A DNA stretch of 64,000 nucleotides from GCA-2730975 sp937893275 (GCA_963968595.1 CAXAHJ010000006.1:1-64000), one strand, 5' to 3'. Numbered from the stretch's first letter, positions 1 to 9,844 are shown. Made by a program: numbers and translations. Notes: a model not told the origin generated them from the letters alone.

Positions 1-181
1 GCTTAGTAAAATCGGATGGAGTCGAAAGAACTTTAGAAAAAAATGATTTTTTATTTTCAGCATGGAACTATCTGTGTCCGCAAAGGAGCTCGTTTTGTCT
101 TTGAAATGCTACCCACACCAAGCAAGGCAACTCACGGATCCTTTGTTTTACCGTTGTCATCGACCAATTCTCGGGGTGATA

Positions 182-805
182 ATGAAAAATCTGATGAGCG
201 AAGTTTACGTTGATGGCGAGAAGGTGGTTTTCGAGGGAGATATGCCCGAAAAGCCTGCCGAGATCTATGATCTGCTAATGACTGTCCTGAGCGAACAGGG
301 CAGGGCGGTCACCGGATTTGTCTCCGACGGAGTCAATTTGCTCTCTGGCGAACAACTCCCAGAGACCTTTCAGCGCATCGAGGCCTCCAGCCTTTCCCAT
401 CGGGAACTGACCCTTCAGGTAATCAGGGAATTTTTGGATAAGATGGGGACAATCGGCGACGACCTTCATTCCTACTCCAAAAACATTCTCACCATGGGGT
501 GGTCAGAGGTTTTTCGGCGAATGGATGAGTTCATAGGCAAAATCAAACCTTTTGCCGACCTGTTCGACAATCTCACCCCTTATGCTAAGACTTACTCTCC
601 CGAATGGTCGCCCGGGTTGGAAAAGTTTGCGGGAGAGCAGGCGGATTGCTTGGAGCGAGTGCTTTCATGCTTCGAGTCGGGCGACGTCTCGGGTCTGTCC
701 AATGAGATTGCTCTAAGTTTCGTACCCTTGTTCGAACGCAGTCAAAAGTTTCTCGCAGATGAAGCGATAACCGAACTAGAGCAACCCGTGGAGACTGCAT
801 CGTGA
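182..805 (+). CDS. Hypothetical protein translationally coupled to Maf-type motility protein
   Basis: I do not recognise a family. The frame is open from an ATG at 62 (247 aa), but I prefer the ATG at 182 (about 207 aa). It has a GGGGTG stretch a few bases upstream, and the first 40 codons of the longer form look unlike a protein start. The protein is soluble and mostly helical by composition, acidic, with no signal peptide or membrane segment. Its stop overlaps the GTG start of the next gene (GTGA), so the two are probably translationally coupled. From context it may assist flagellin glycosylation or export, but that is inference. An earlier start at 62 remains possible. Confidence 0.6.
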   Translation: MKNLMSEVYVDGEKVVFEGDMPEKPAEIYDLLMTVLSEQGRAVTGFVSDGVNLLSGEQLPETFQRIEASSLSHRELTLQVIREFLDKMGTIGDDLHSYSKNILTMGWSEVFRRMDEFIGKIKPFADLFDNLTPYAKTYSPEWSPGLEKFAGEQADCLERVLSCFESGDVSGLSNEIALSFVPLFERSQKFLADEAITELEQPVETAS

Positions 806-2676
806 GCATAGCACCCATTCTCCCTGCGAACGAAGCCGTGCTCCGTGGGCGCTTCCCCTTCGTCCACCATCGACTTTGCCAAGTGGGTGATCGTTCTTCC
901 GACGACTGTTTTTACGAAAAAACGGAAAAAGGCCTAAAACTGTTTATACGTAGAGGTGAAAAGCAGTTCCCCGCTTATGGTGAAAAGAAGCCCGAAAAAC
1001 TAATAGAGAGATGGCTTTCGAATCTCGTCCTTGCTCCCGATTCACTTTACGGAGTAAGCGGATTCGGGGATGGTTCTCATCTGATGAGGTTTCTCGAAGA
1101 CACGCCGGTAGCCACTAATCTTTTTGCTGCGGAAAAAGATCCTGCTCTGCTTCGAGAAACACTGAGCCTCATCGACGTTTCCTCTCTTCTTGCGAATGAA
1201 CGATTTTTTCTAGGCACGGGAGAACCTGATGACGACTTTTTCCGCGACATAGAGACCGTTGCCTTGAATGGAGCTCAGACTGTCGATACCATCGTCTTTT
1301 CTCCTCTGTACTCATTGGATGAAAGCTATTACGACCGGATGCGCAACGAGATGATACGTCAGTATCTTGTCATAAGGCCCCTCATTGAGGTTAACGTCCG
1401 TACCGCGGTAAACATTCAGGAAAACACCCTTGAGAACCTCCCCTTGCTAGCCAAATCCCCCGACATTGGCCAACTAGCAAACCGCTTTGCCGATATTCCT
1501 TTTATTTTGATTGGGGCCGGTCCCTCTCTGGACGACTCAATAGACTTTCTTAAATCCGTACGGGACAAGGCAATAATCGTATGCAGCAATAGCCCTTACA
1601 GGAAGCTGATTAATAGCGGAATTCGCCCTCATCTCGTCGTTACTGCAGACCCCATGTCTCCAACCTTGCAAGGTTTCCAAAACGTCTCCCTTGATGGAAT
1701 ACCATTGGCTGCGCCATACAGCGCTTTTCCGGAAATAATAAGACGGTTTGCCGGTAGAGTAATTACTTGGAACACGTTAAATCCCATAGTTGCAGCTCTA
1801 AAGCAAAGAACTGGAATTAATCCCGGCACGCAGATACTTGAAAAAGGTACTGTTTCTTCATGCGTGCTGGACATTTCTCGTGTTCTGGGTTGCCGAAAAG
1901 TTCTTTTGATCGGACAGGACATGGCTATTCGCCAAGACGGCAAATACTATGTGGAGGATTCTGCCTACGGCGATTCCGGATCCCATTATGCATCTATCGA
2001 TCGGGTGCAAAACCTCCCTGGAAACACCCTAGAAAAAGTCCCAGTGGAGGGACGTCTATTTGTGTATCTCAAGACGTTCGAGGAGTTCATTGCCAAAAAT
2101 CCTCAAGTTCAGTACCGCAATTTAGCCGAATTCGGGGCATTTGTGAAAGGAGCTCCCTACCAAACTTTCGATCAAGCTAACGAATGGATAATGAGCGGTG
2201 ATTCATCACCTTTCGAGATAGCCTTGGACGAGCTTTTTGTCGAGCAAGGCAAAACAGATGACATTGATTTGAGCAAAATCTTTTCCCCGACCCAAAAATA
2301 CGTCGAATCAATCCTGGAAAAATCGCTTGCCGCTGCACTTCGGATAGAAGCACTTCCGGCAAAATATGCCGAACTGAATTATTCCAATAATCCCAAGCTC
2401 AAGGAAATCCTTGATCTAGCCAACGAAGTGAATGGCTTAGTTGACTCAAGTCAATTGGATTGGAGTATACTTTTCGAAGGCAAAACCAAAGGGGAATTGA
2501 TTAATTACCGAAAGACAATCAGGCATATATCGAATCCCAATGAAACTTGGGCTACCATCTGTAAGAACAAAGAGTATTACTGGGCTTTGGCGGAAGGGGC
2601 TCACTGGTTTCTGGGGCTATTTGATATGCATTTGAAGCATAAGAGTAAAAATGAGGCGATGGCCAAATATGCCTAA
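802..2676 (+). CDS. Maf-type (DUF115 / 6-hydroxymethylpterin pyrophosphokinase MptE-like) motility accessory protein
   Basis: A 624-residue protein with a central DUF115/Maf-type domain. A glycine-rich nucleotide-binding-like segment, FILIGAGPSLDDS, lies near residue 235, followed by VCSNSPYRKLINSGI and VTADPM. This matches motility accessory factors thought to transfer nonulosonic acid sugars (pseudaminic or legionaminic type) to flagellin in the cytoplasm. It starts at a GTG overlapping the stop of the preceding gene and lies just upstream of fliD, as such genes often do. The flanking N- and C-terminal regions are helical and not assigned. The family call is good; the sugar donor and acceptor are inference. 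Confidence 0.8.
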   Translation: MSIAPILPANEAVLRGRFPFVHHRLCQVGDRSSDDCFYEKTEKGLKLFIRRGEKQFPAYGEKKPEKLIERWLSNLVLAPDSLYGVSGFGDGSHLMRFLEDTPVATNLFAAEKDPALLRETLSLIDVSSLLANERFFLGTGEPDDDFFRDIETVALNGAQTVDTIVFSPLYSLDESYYDRMRNEMIRQYLVIRPLIEVNVRTAVNIQENTLENLPLLAKSPDIGQLANRFADIPFILIGAGPSLDDSIDFLKSVRDKAIIVCSNSPYRKLINSGIRPHLVVTADPMSPTLQGFQNVSLDGIPLAAPYSAFPEIIRRFAGRVITWNTLNPIVAALKQRTGINPGTQILEKGTVSSCVLDISRVLGCRKVLLIGQDMAIRQDGKYYVEDSAYGDSGSHYASIDRVQNLPGNTLEKVPVEGRLFVYLKTFEEFIAKNPQVQYRNLAEFGAFVKGAPYQTFDQANEWIMSGDSSPFEIALDELFVEQGKTDDIDLSKIFSPTQKYVESILEKSLAAALRIEALPAKYAELNYSNNPKLKEILDLANEVNGLVDSSQLDWSILFEGKTKGELINYRKTIRHISNPNETWATICKNKEYYWALAEGAHWFLGLFDMHLKHKSKNEAMAKYA

Positions 2677-2889
2677 GTTTGACTTTCTTCTCACCTAGAA
2701 TAGAGCCCTTCCCCGATTGTTCTAAAAGAGATAGTTACTGATCTTTCGTCGCCCGCCGGAGGCTGTTTTTTCCTGTGGCATAAACAATGCTACACGTGAT
2801 GCTGAATTGACAAAATGACTCCCAAAAACGTCACGCAATCCACTTTCTGTGCATTCTCTGTTTCATGCCCTCGTCTCTGATGATTCCTC

Positions 2890-5800
2890 ATGGGTTCTGA
2901 ATTAGCACTTTCTGGCTTGGCGTCCGGCTTTGACTGGCAACCGGTCGTCGAGCAACTTATTGAGCTCGAGGCTATTCCGAAAAAACGGCTACAGCTCGAG
3001 AAACAGCAAAACGATGAGAAAATGTCTGAGCTCGGCCTTTTGAAAGGTCAATTGGACACACTCAAGGGAGCCGCCGCCGCCTTACAGAACGATGACCTCT
3101 TCGAAGCTCGAAAAGGAAGTCTTGATGAGGATGCAGCCAAATTCATGGCTGCCAACATCAAAGCTGGAGCCATGACCGGTTCTTACAAGATCGAGGTTTC
3201 CTTGCTTGGTTCTTCCACATCGATGTCTTCCATTCGCCGCAAACCGCAGGGGCTTGGCAAAGCCCTCCACTTGAGCGCCACAAACTTTGCTGCCACCGGC
3301 CTCGACATTTCGCTTGCGGGTCTTCCCCTGCAAACTGCGATCACGAAGGGCACCTTCACCGTTTCCAGCAGAACTTACGAAATCACAAACCTCCACGAAA
3401 CCCTGCAAGAGCTCATGGATCGGATTGCGGCAGATCCCGAGGATGATCAAACAGCCGTCACCTTGGAATACGACTCGATCAATGACAAGATGGTTGTCGA
3501 CGGCAACGAGTTGATCAACGATCCCAATTTCACCGATACACCGATACTGGGTTCGCCCACCGACACCAGCAACTTCCTGAAGGTGCTTCGCTTGCTCGAT
3601 CAAGTTTCCTTGAATCGCGACGCCGACTACGAGGGCAATTCCGGCATTTCAATCTGGAGCGGTTCATCCGCAAACCTCACGAATCCGGAGAAGGCGGCTT
3701 GGTTGCGTCAAGACGATGAGGATGAGAACGGTGGATCCGGTTTGGCGGCGAATGACGATAAAATCTATACGGCGAATGGCAGTCCCACGGGGAAAGAGGT
3801 TTTGTATCGACGCAAAGCAGTTCACGCACAGCACGAGGATGACTTGGCGTACTCCACGGGCGATGTCGTATATCGTCACGGATACCTTTACGAAGCACTC
3901 CAGAATTTCCCCACTACCGCGTGGGATAAGACCGTCGACGCCATAAACACGACAGTTAGCCTTGGCAGCTTATCTGCAGCCCCCGACGACAACTTTTGGC
4001 AATTGAAAAAGAATTTGCTTACCGATCGGGTAGGTAATTCGACAGGTCAGGCGACTTTCTCGGCCGCCGCAGATACTGGAGGAGGTGCTGGCCAATACCA
4101 CATTCCAACGGCAAGCACGGCGGCAGGAGCTACGGGCTTAGGTGACGCCTACAAAGCCGGAGACATCGTCAAAGCAGCAGACGGTTCCTATTTCAGGGCA
4201 GTTCAGGACAGGCAACTAGCCAACCTCACCTCGACTGAGGACTTCGGGAACATCGTTCAGGCACTGGTAACCAGCAAGGATGCAAATGCCGGCGGATGGA
4301 CCACTGTCCCCGGAGTGGCTGGTGCTCCCGACGAGTTCCGTCCAAACCACATTTTCGTAAAAGGTCGCATTTACGAAGCGAATACAAGCGGTGGAGCTAC
4401 CCAGTTCGGATCAAGCAACGGTTTCGCAGAACATGACGGAGTCACCGGGCAAGTGAATTTTTCTGGCAACGACTTGGTTGTGGGGAATGCGGCCGATAAT
4501 AGCGTAAATAAAAAGTTTTTCCGGGCTGAAGCCACTTGGAACGGTGTCGACTCGCTGCCCAGCACGGCAACCGCCCATCCCACGCTTTGGACTGCAGGCC
4601 AATTCGTCCAAGCTGACGACGACAATTTCTACGAGGCTCACGCCGATTGGGCAAACGTCACAACGCACTCCACCACAAAGAACTACGATCCCGCAGTGGC
4701 TAACTTGAAATACGTGCACACGACAGCGGCTTCGACCAACTTCTACGAAGCCCATGCCGATTGGACGAACGTTACCGACTTTGCCAACGGAGGATCAGTC
4801 GACAACACCTACGCAACAAACAAGTTCGTTTTCCATGCTGGGCAGAATAAATTCTACAAAGCCCAGCAAGATTTTAAAGACATTGCGGCAAAAGCGGAAA
4901 GGACCATCTACAATGCCGCTGGCACGATGGCGCAAAAATTCGCCAAGAACGGAACCGGAGCATCCACAAATTTCTACAAGGCGAAGGCCGCTTGGGCTAA
5001 TGTTACCGCTTATACCGAAAATACTGCCGTCGCCGGCATAAATACGAACGACTACAGGCAACTATCCACCAATGTCGCCGCCGGGGCCGGGGGTGCCGAT
5101 GGTCGAATTTACAAGGCTTTGCAGAACTTAAGCCTGATCGCAGCTCACGATGCCAAGGTTAACTACAAGCCTAGTGAAACTTTGGATAAACAAATAGTTG
5201 TTAACGGAGGTAATTATTTTCAAGCCGCCGTGGACCGGGCGAAGGAAGAATTCAATGCAGCGGGAGCGGGACTCACTTCCAGTCAAGTCGGTGGAATGGG
5301 ACTGAACCAGCGTGCACTGGACACGGTTGCCGGCAAAACTTTTGCGGCAAAAGACAATTTGGCCTTGATTCAAGCTCATGACGCAAAGGTCAACTACGAA
5401 CCGGCCTTGGGGCTTGGCAGCGAGGTGGTTGAAAATGGTGGCCAGTTTTACAAGTTCACCCATGGAGACGGGAAATTGGCGAAACATGCATACGGAGCCG
5501 GCGGACTAAGCGCTACAAATGCAATGGCAATGGCAGTCGGAGAGCGAGCCTTGGACAATGTCGCCGGCAAAGCATTTTCCGCAAAAGCTCTCCTCGGTAC
5601 AATCAACTCTCACGCCGCGACCACAAACTACGCTCAAAACGCCTTAATCGAAAGCGGCGGGGACTTTTTCAAGGCCAAGTTGACGAATCTTGCGGAAGCC
5701 ACTTTCACCCTCCCCGCAGGCATCTCAGACCTGAGTATTGTCGATAACGGCGATCACTTAATCGATACCGGGAACGGTAGGGTTTTCTCCGCCCAAATGG

Positions 5801-8800
5801 CCCTAAAGGACACCATTAACCATCAAGCGGATGCGTCCTACGACCCTTCCTCCGGAGCCCTCAACGACAAGCTCAGAACGGTGGGCGGACTAGCAGGAGC
5901 GTTTTACAAACCATCGCAGGTCATCAATTTCAACAATTTTAGTGACGGTTCGAGCTACGCCACGTCCACGTCCATAGTCAAGGATGGCGGACAGTATTAT
6001 CAGTTTTCCGATGTGTATGCCGGCAGTGGCGGTGTCGCTACGGCAAACCCCGGAGAGTGGGTGAAGTCGCCAACCGACGGCAATTTTTACAAAAATACTA
6101 GCGCCGGAGCCTTGTCGACCGACCCAGTTATTGTCCCAGCAGGATGGACAAGCTCTACGGGTGGTCAATCAACGCTTGCGGGGATGGTTGCTCAAGGAGA
6201 AATGGCTACAAACGTCACCACGTTTGCCACAGATCCTTCAGCAGGCGGCAACACACTGTGGACAGACGTCACCAACGATGTCAAGAAACCGACTGGAAGC
6301 AACGTCTACTGGACTCAAGAAACAAATGCAACTACGCCCGGAGCGAATCAACCTGCAGGCAACGCATATTGGGAAAAGATAACGACCGACGTCACCAAAC
6401 CTGTCTTCGGTGTCGCCAATGACTTTTGGACTGATGAACCCCTCGCTACGACATTGGGCAACAATGCCTTTTGGACCGAGGTAACAAACGATGTAATAAA
6501 GCCTGGCGCGACAACCGATTTTTGGACCGATGTCACCGCGGCGGTTGCAAATTTCGGAGATGCGGCATATTGGACGAACGTCACCACGGCAGTAACCCTA
6601 AATACTCAAGACGCCAGTGCTGGAGATACAGCCTACTGGGAAGACGTGACTTCCGATATCGTGACCTTCCCAGGTGGCGGAACGCTTACCGGTGGTTCAA
6701 TTCAGGACGAATTCTGGGAGTATGTGCCCGAAATCGCCATCGCCACACCATTGGGAGCAGGCGTGAACGACGGATACTGGCAGGAAGTTTCCTCAACCTT
6801 GACGGATCTCACTAACGCCAGTTGGTGGACGGATGCCAGCGGAACCTTAAAAGACAAATCACAGGCAGCATGGTGGACGGACAAGACCAGCACTCTCAAT
6901 GATCTTACTGATACGAATTGGTGGTCTGAGGTTACTGCCGAATTGAAGGATCCCGCAGATGCCGGATTCACGAACTGGTGGACGGAAATCGCCCATGCAA
7001 ACGGCGAATCGGATTTCGATTCGCTTTATTGGCAGCAAATAAAACCCGGCATGAAACGTGTTGCCAATAATGCGGTGGTCGCGAATGCCGTGGATCACTC
7101 TATCTGGAGCCAAGTCGGCAACCTACAATCATCCGCTGGCAATGACGGCACATTTGGCCTTCACGACACGAATGAAGCTGCAATGCGACCAACGCAAGGC
7201 GTCCAAACATATGCCGGAGGTACCACTTATAGTCCCGGTACAATTCTCGAAGCGACGGATTCTGTTTCGGGAGTGACCAACTACTACAAAGCTCGCGTAG
7301 TCTCAACTAACAAGGATCCGGCGAATGCCAATCTTAATGCCAATGAGTGGGAATTGCTTGGCCCCAAAAGCTCGATGACCGAGGATCAGGCGTATGGGTT
7401 CACCTTTACCGATCCGGATTTCTGGAAGCAAAACGACACTCCGACCCCCGGAGTGACCGCGGGTTGGGAAAACTACTGGGAGACTTTGAGCGAAACCGTT
7501 CTCACCAGCAGCCAAACTCTAGGTTCAGTCAGCTTGACCGAAAAAATCGCCAACGCCAACTTCGATGGCTTTTCCGGAGGGAACTTCTCGGCCACTGGGG
7601 ATGTTTTTTATATCGGTGATGGAACCGGTGCCGTGCGAATAGATTACAATGTGAACGACGACACCGTGGCCGACCTTATACAGCGAGTAAACGATTCCGA
7701 TGCCAACGTCACCATGTATTACGACCCTGTAGGCGACAAGTTGGTTGTTCAGAACAATGCGGATGGAGCCATAGGAATCACACTGCACGAACGACCACTG
7801 GAAGTCGCTACCACTGCCCAACCGGATGGTGTCTGGGACTCCTTGACGGCAAATCAAGCCACAGGAAACATACTGGAATTGATGGGGCTTGCGACACCCA
7901 TCGCCGAAGCTGATTACACTGCGTACAACAGTGCGGCGACCTATACTAAGGGAACGTACGTCAAGGAAACCACAGGTCTGACGACTACGTACTGGCAGGC
8001 GTTGGATGACGTTGCTGCCGGAGGATCGCTCGACCGATCCAATCCGAAATGGGAACAGGTTGCCCGCGGCGTCGCTCGAGCTGCGAGCAGTGAACTAGGC
8101 AACAATTTCGCCATTACGATAAACGATGGCGAGACAATCTACAACAACACCGCTTCCTTTGATGAAACTGTGCACGGATACGAGGGCATAACCTTTGACG
8201 TCAGTGGAGGTGCGGTTGGAGACGCAGGAACCGTCAAGATCGAACGGGATTCAAATCCCGCGAGAAACGCAATCGGGAAGTTTGTCGAAGAGTTCAATGA
8301 TGCTCAAGATTACGTTCGCAGCTTGGTCGCGGTAAATCAAGACGGTGATAACATTACAGCGGGTACTTTTTCTAGCAATATCGAGATTAGTCGACTAGGC
8401 AGCCAATTGCGCAAGATTGTCTTTGGAGATAGTTACGTGCACTCGGAAAGTAAAATAGCTCAAGATGGTACGGATCTCACCGTCAGCACCCACGCTCTGT
8501 TGACAAGCGTTCAAGCCGATCTCGGACTTGGAGCGAGTGACGCAGGTTATCAGGTAAAGGTAAAAGCAGATGAGTCGATTGGAGCTCACACAATCGGCGA
8601 CACTACCTATCAAGAATGGAACGGAAGTGCTTGGGTAGTTTACTCTCCTCAATTCAGTTCTTTTCGCCTAGCGGACATCGGACTTGATTTCGGGACCGGT
8701 AGCGATCGCCTTCAAATGAAGGATTCTTCAAAGCTTACTGCAGAACTGCTAAACAATCCGGATAAAGTACAAGCCCTCTTTGCCGAAGCCACCGCAACTG

Positions 8801-9108
8801 CAGACGACAAGAACACAGGGACTACGAATAAACAGTACCAAGGCGTCACTTTCGACTTGAACGATTTTCTCAGCAATTTCCTTTCCGGTGACAGTGATTC
8901 CGGTTACAAGGGAACCTACCAAGCCCATGCAGAGAGCATTCGGGCCCAGAACAAGCGCATCGATGAGCGAATCGAGGATCTGGAACGATATCTCGAACAG
9001 CGAGAAAGTGCCTTAACCCAAGGATTTATTCGGATGGAAGAGATGCAATCGAAAATCAGCACTCAAATGCAAACTCTGACGAACTCCTTTGCCAATAATA
9101 AAAAATGA
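2890..9108 (+). CDS. fliD: Giant flagellar hook-associated protein 2 (filament cap, FliD)
   Basis: A 2072-residue filament-cap protein, about three to four times the usual FliD length of roughly 450-700. The first 110 or so residues match FliD_N (GLASGFDWQPVVEQLIELE, then a coiled-coil heptad stretch). The last 330 or so match FliD_C, ending in a long coiled coil (RIEDLERYLEQRE) and a polar tail. FliD caps the growing filament outside the cell and can be an adhesin. Between about residues 300 and 1730 lies a surface insertion built from repeats and aromatic-rich modules, some resembling chitin-binding type 3 domains. The frame is open without interruption. The start at 2890 has no obvious Shine-Dalgarno sequence. 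The stop overlaps the next ATG (ATGA). Confidence 0.9.
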   Translation: MGSELALSGLASGFDWQPVVEQLIELEAIPKKRLQLEKQQNDEKMSELGLLKGQLDTLKGAAAALQNDDLFEARKGSLDEDAAKFMAANIKAGAMTGSYKIEVSLLGSSTSMSSIRRKPQGLGKALHLSATNFAATGLDISLAGLPLQTAITKGTFTVSSRTYEITNLHETLQELMDRIAADPEDDQTAVTLEYDSINDKMVVDGNELINDPNFTDTPILGSPTDTSNFLKVLRLLDQVSLNRDADYEGNSGISIWSGSSANLTNPEKAAWLRQDDEDENGGSGLAANDDKIYTANGSPTGKEVLYRRKAVHAQHEDDLAYSTGDVVYRHGYLYEALQNFPTTAWDKTVDAINTTVSLGSLSAAPDDNFWQLKKNLLTDRVGNSTGQATFSAAADTGGGAGQYHIPTASTAAGATGLGDAYKAGDIVKAADGSYFRAVQDRQLANLTSTEDFGNIVQALVTSKDANAGGWTTVPGVAGAPDEFRPNHIFVKGRIYEANTSGGATQFGSSNGFAEHDGVTGQVNFSGNDLVVGNAADNSVNKKFFRAEATWNGVDSLPSTATAHPTLWTAGQFVQADDDNFYEAHADWANVTTHSTTKNYDPAVANLKYVHTTAASTNFYEAHADWTNVTDFANGGSVDNTYATNKFVFHAGQNKFYKAQQDFKDIAAKAERTIYNAAGTMAQKFAKNGTGASTNFYKAKAAWANVTAYTENTAVAGINTNDYRQLSTNVAAGAGGADGRIYKALQNLSLIAAHDAKVNYKPSETLDKQIVVNGGNYFQAAVDRAKEEFNAAGAGLTSSQVGGMGLNQRALDTVAGKTFAAKDNLALIQAHDAKVNYEPALGLGSEVVENGGQFYKFTHGDGKLAKHAYGAGGLSATNAMAMAVGERALDNVAGKAFSAKALLGTINSHAATTNYAQNALIESGGDFFKAKLTNLAEATFTLPAGISDLSIVDNGDHLIDTGNGRVFSAQMALKDTINHQADASYDPSSGALNDKLRTVGGLAGAFYKPSQVINFNNFSDGSSYATSTSIVKDGGQYYQFSDVYAGSGGVATANPGEWVKSPTDGNFYKNTSAGALSTDPVIVPAGWTSSTGGQSTLAGMVAQGEMATNVTTFATDPSAGGNTLWTDVTNDVKKPTGSNVYWTQETNATTPGANQPAGNAYWEKITTDVTKPVFGVANDFWTDEPLATTLGNNAFWTEVTNDVIKPGATTDFWTDVTAAVANFGDAAYWTNVTTAVTLNTQDASAGDTAYWEDVTSDIVTFPGGGTLTGGSIQDEFWEYVPEIAIATPLGAGVNDGYWQEVSSTLTDLTNASWWTDASGTLKDKSQAAWWTDKTSTLNDLTDTNWWSEVTAELKDPADAGFTNWWTEIAHANGESDFDSLYWQQIKPGMKRVANNAVVANAVDHSIWSQVGNLQSSAGNDGTFGLHDTNEAAMRPTQGVQTYAGGTTYSPGTILEATDSVSGVTNYYKARVVSTNKDPANANLNANEWELLGPKSSMTEDQAYGFTFTDPDFWKQNDTPTPGVTAGWENYWETLSETVLTSSQTLGSVSLTEKIANANFDGFSGGNFSATGDVFYIGDGTGAVRIDYNVNDDTVADLIQRVNDSDANVTMYYDPVGDKLVVQNNADGAIGITLHERPLEVATTAQPDGVWDSLTANQATGNILELMGLATPIAEADYTAYNSAATYTKGTYVKETTGLTTTYWQALDDVAAGGSLDRSNPKWEQVARGVARAASSELGNNFAITINDGETIYNNTASFDETVHGYEGITFDVSGGAVGDAGTVKIERDSNPARNAIGKFVEEFNDAQDYVRSLVAVNQDGDNITAGTFSSNIEISRLGSQLRKIVFGDSYVHSESKIAQDGTDLTVSTHALLTSVQADLGLGASDAGYQVKVKADESIGAHTIGDTTYQEWNGSAWVVYSPQFSSFRLADIGLDFGTGSDRLQMKDSSKLTAELLNNPDKVQALFAEATATADDKNTGTTNKQYQGVTFDLNDFLSNFLSGDSDSGYKGTYQAHAESIRAQNKRIDERIEDLERYLEQRESALTQGFIRMEEMQSKISTQMQTLTNSFANNKK
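4627..5010 (+). repeat. FYEAHADW-type repeats inside fliD
   Basis: Coding repeats within the FliD insertion. The motif FYEAHADWxNVT occurs at about 4627 and again at 4741, 38 residues apart. Relaxed copies follow near 4852 (KFYKAQQDFKDI) and 4972 (NFYKAKAAWANVT). The DNA copies have drifted, so this is a protein-level repeat and not a recent duplication. Confidence 0.7.
5104..5860 (+). repeat. Four-copy repeat of about 75 residues inside fliD
   Basis: Four related blocks begin near 5104, 5329, 5566 and 5779. Each has a G(R/K)xFxAK-like start, a short helix and H-(D/A)-A-x-x-N-Y or a close variant, such as AHDAKVNY or SHAATTNY. The spacing is about 72-79 codons. The first two copies are most alike at the H-D-A-K-V-N-Y core. 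They probably form a string of similar folds on the cap surface. Confidence 0.65.
6256..7065 (+). repeat. Tryptophan-rich short repeats inside fliD
   Basis: About 270 codons (residues 1123-1392) contain more than a dozen copies of a short motif, (F/Y/W)WT(D/E/N)VT followed by an acidic or hydrophobic position and usually a Pro/Gly linker, at intervals of about 15-25 residues. Examples are FWTDVTAAV, YWTNVTTAV and WWTDASGTL. The regular Trp placement suggests a repeated beta-strand surface with stacked aromatics. Confidence 0.7.
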
Positions 9109-9758
9109 AAACTCCATACCTGAAACTTTTCCTGTGCGCCACTCTCGCCTTCTCCTCTTGTCGCCGATTCGAGCAGGAGAAGGTCGTACACCAAGCCGAG
9201 CCATTTCTCCCCAAGAACCTTTATCCCACCGAGAGACTCCCCATTAGCTTCACCAGGGTTGCGGTCCTGCCTTGCTATTTTGCAGACGAAGCTTCTCCCC
9301 TGCTCGACTATGTCGACGAGGTATTCCACCAAGAATTGACCAAGCAAAGATTATTTGAGACAGTGCGGGTGTCTACGAGCCAAATGAAAGTTCTCTTTGG
9401 AATTCGACGGATTTCATCCTCTAGCGAACTGCCTGAAACCTTTCTGTCCGACATCGAAAACGCCACAGGGGCAAATGGAGTTCTGCTGGTGGACTTGGAC
9501 TCCTATCGAGCTTACAAACCTCTCGCCCTGAGCGTCCGTTCTAAACTAGTGGACATCAAAAGCGCTGACTTTCTCTGGGCTATTGACGAGACGTTCGATG
9601 CGGGGCAACCAGGCGTCATTGTTGCGGCAAACCAATTCCAGCGGGTGGTCCAAGTAAATAATATCTCTGCACGCACGACTGGCAGTGCGACTGCATCGCC
9701 TCGAACTTTCGCCAAATATGTCGCGCACTCCACTTTCTCAACCCTTCCCATCCGTTAA
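9105..9758 (+). CDS. Putative lipoprotein of the flagellar cluster
   Basis: A 217-residue protein with a short basic, hydrophobic N-terminus ending in a lipobox-like FSSC near residue 19, so it is probably a lipoprotein. After the lipobox comes an alpha/beta domain: a strand RVAVLPCYF, a later predicted helix VDEVFHQELTKQRLF and a strand GVLLVDLDSYR. This resembles small outer-membrane-associated lipoproteins with a CsgG/GNA1162-like fold, but the likeness is only in pattern. Its ATG overlaps the fliD stop (ATGA), which suggests coupled expression and a role in flagellar assembly or anchoring. No specific function is assigned. Confidence 0.65.
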   Translation: MKTPYLKLFLCATLAFSSCRRFEQEKVVHQAEPFLPKNLYPTERLPISFTRVAVLPCYFADEASPLLDYVDEVFHQELTKQRLFETVRVSTSQMKVLFGIRRISSSSELPETFLSDIENATGANGVLLVDLDSYRAYKPLALSVRSKLVDIKSADFLWAIDETFDAGQPGVIVAANQFQRVVQVNNISARTTGSATASPRTFAKYVAHSTFSTLPIR

Positions 9759-9844
9759 AAAGAATTGCTTAAAAGGGTTGCGGACATTCATGTTTTGATT
9801 CATATTGTATGAAGTAAATACTACCATTAAGGTAATTTTTTATT

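Noticed and set aside
4627..5860. Tandem repeats that could suggest a CRISPR array or satellite
   Set aside because: They are protein-level repeats inside one open frame, have unequal spacing and diverged DNA.
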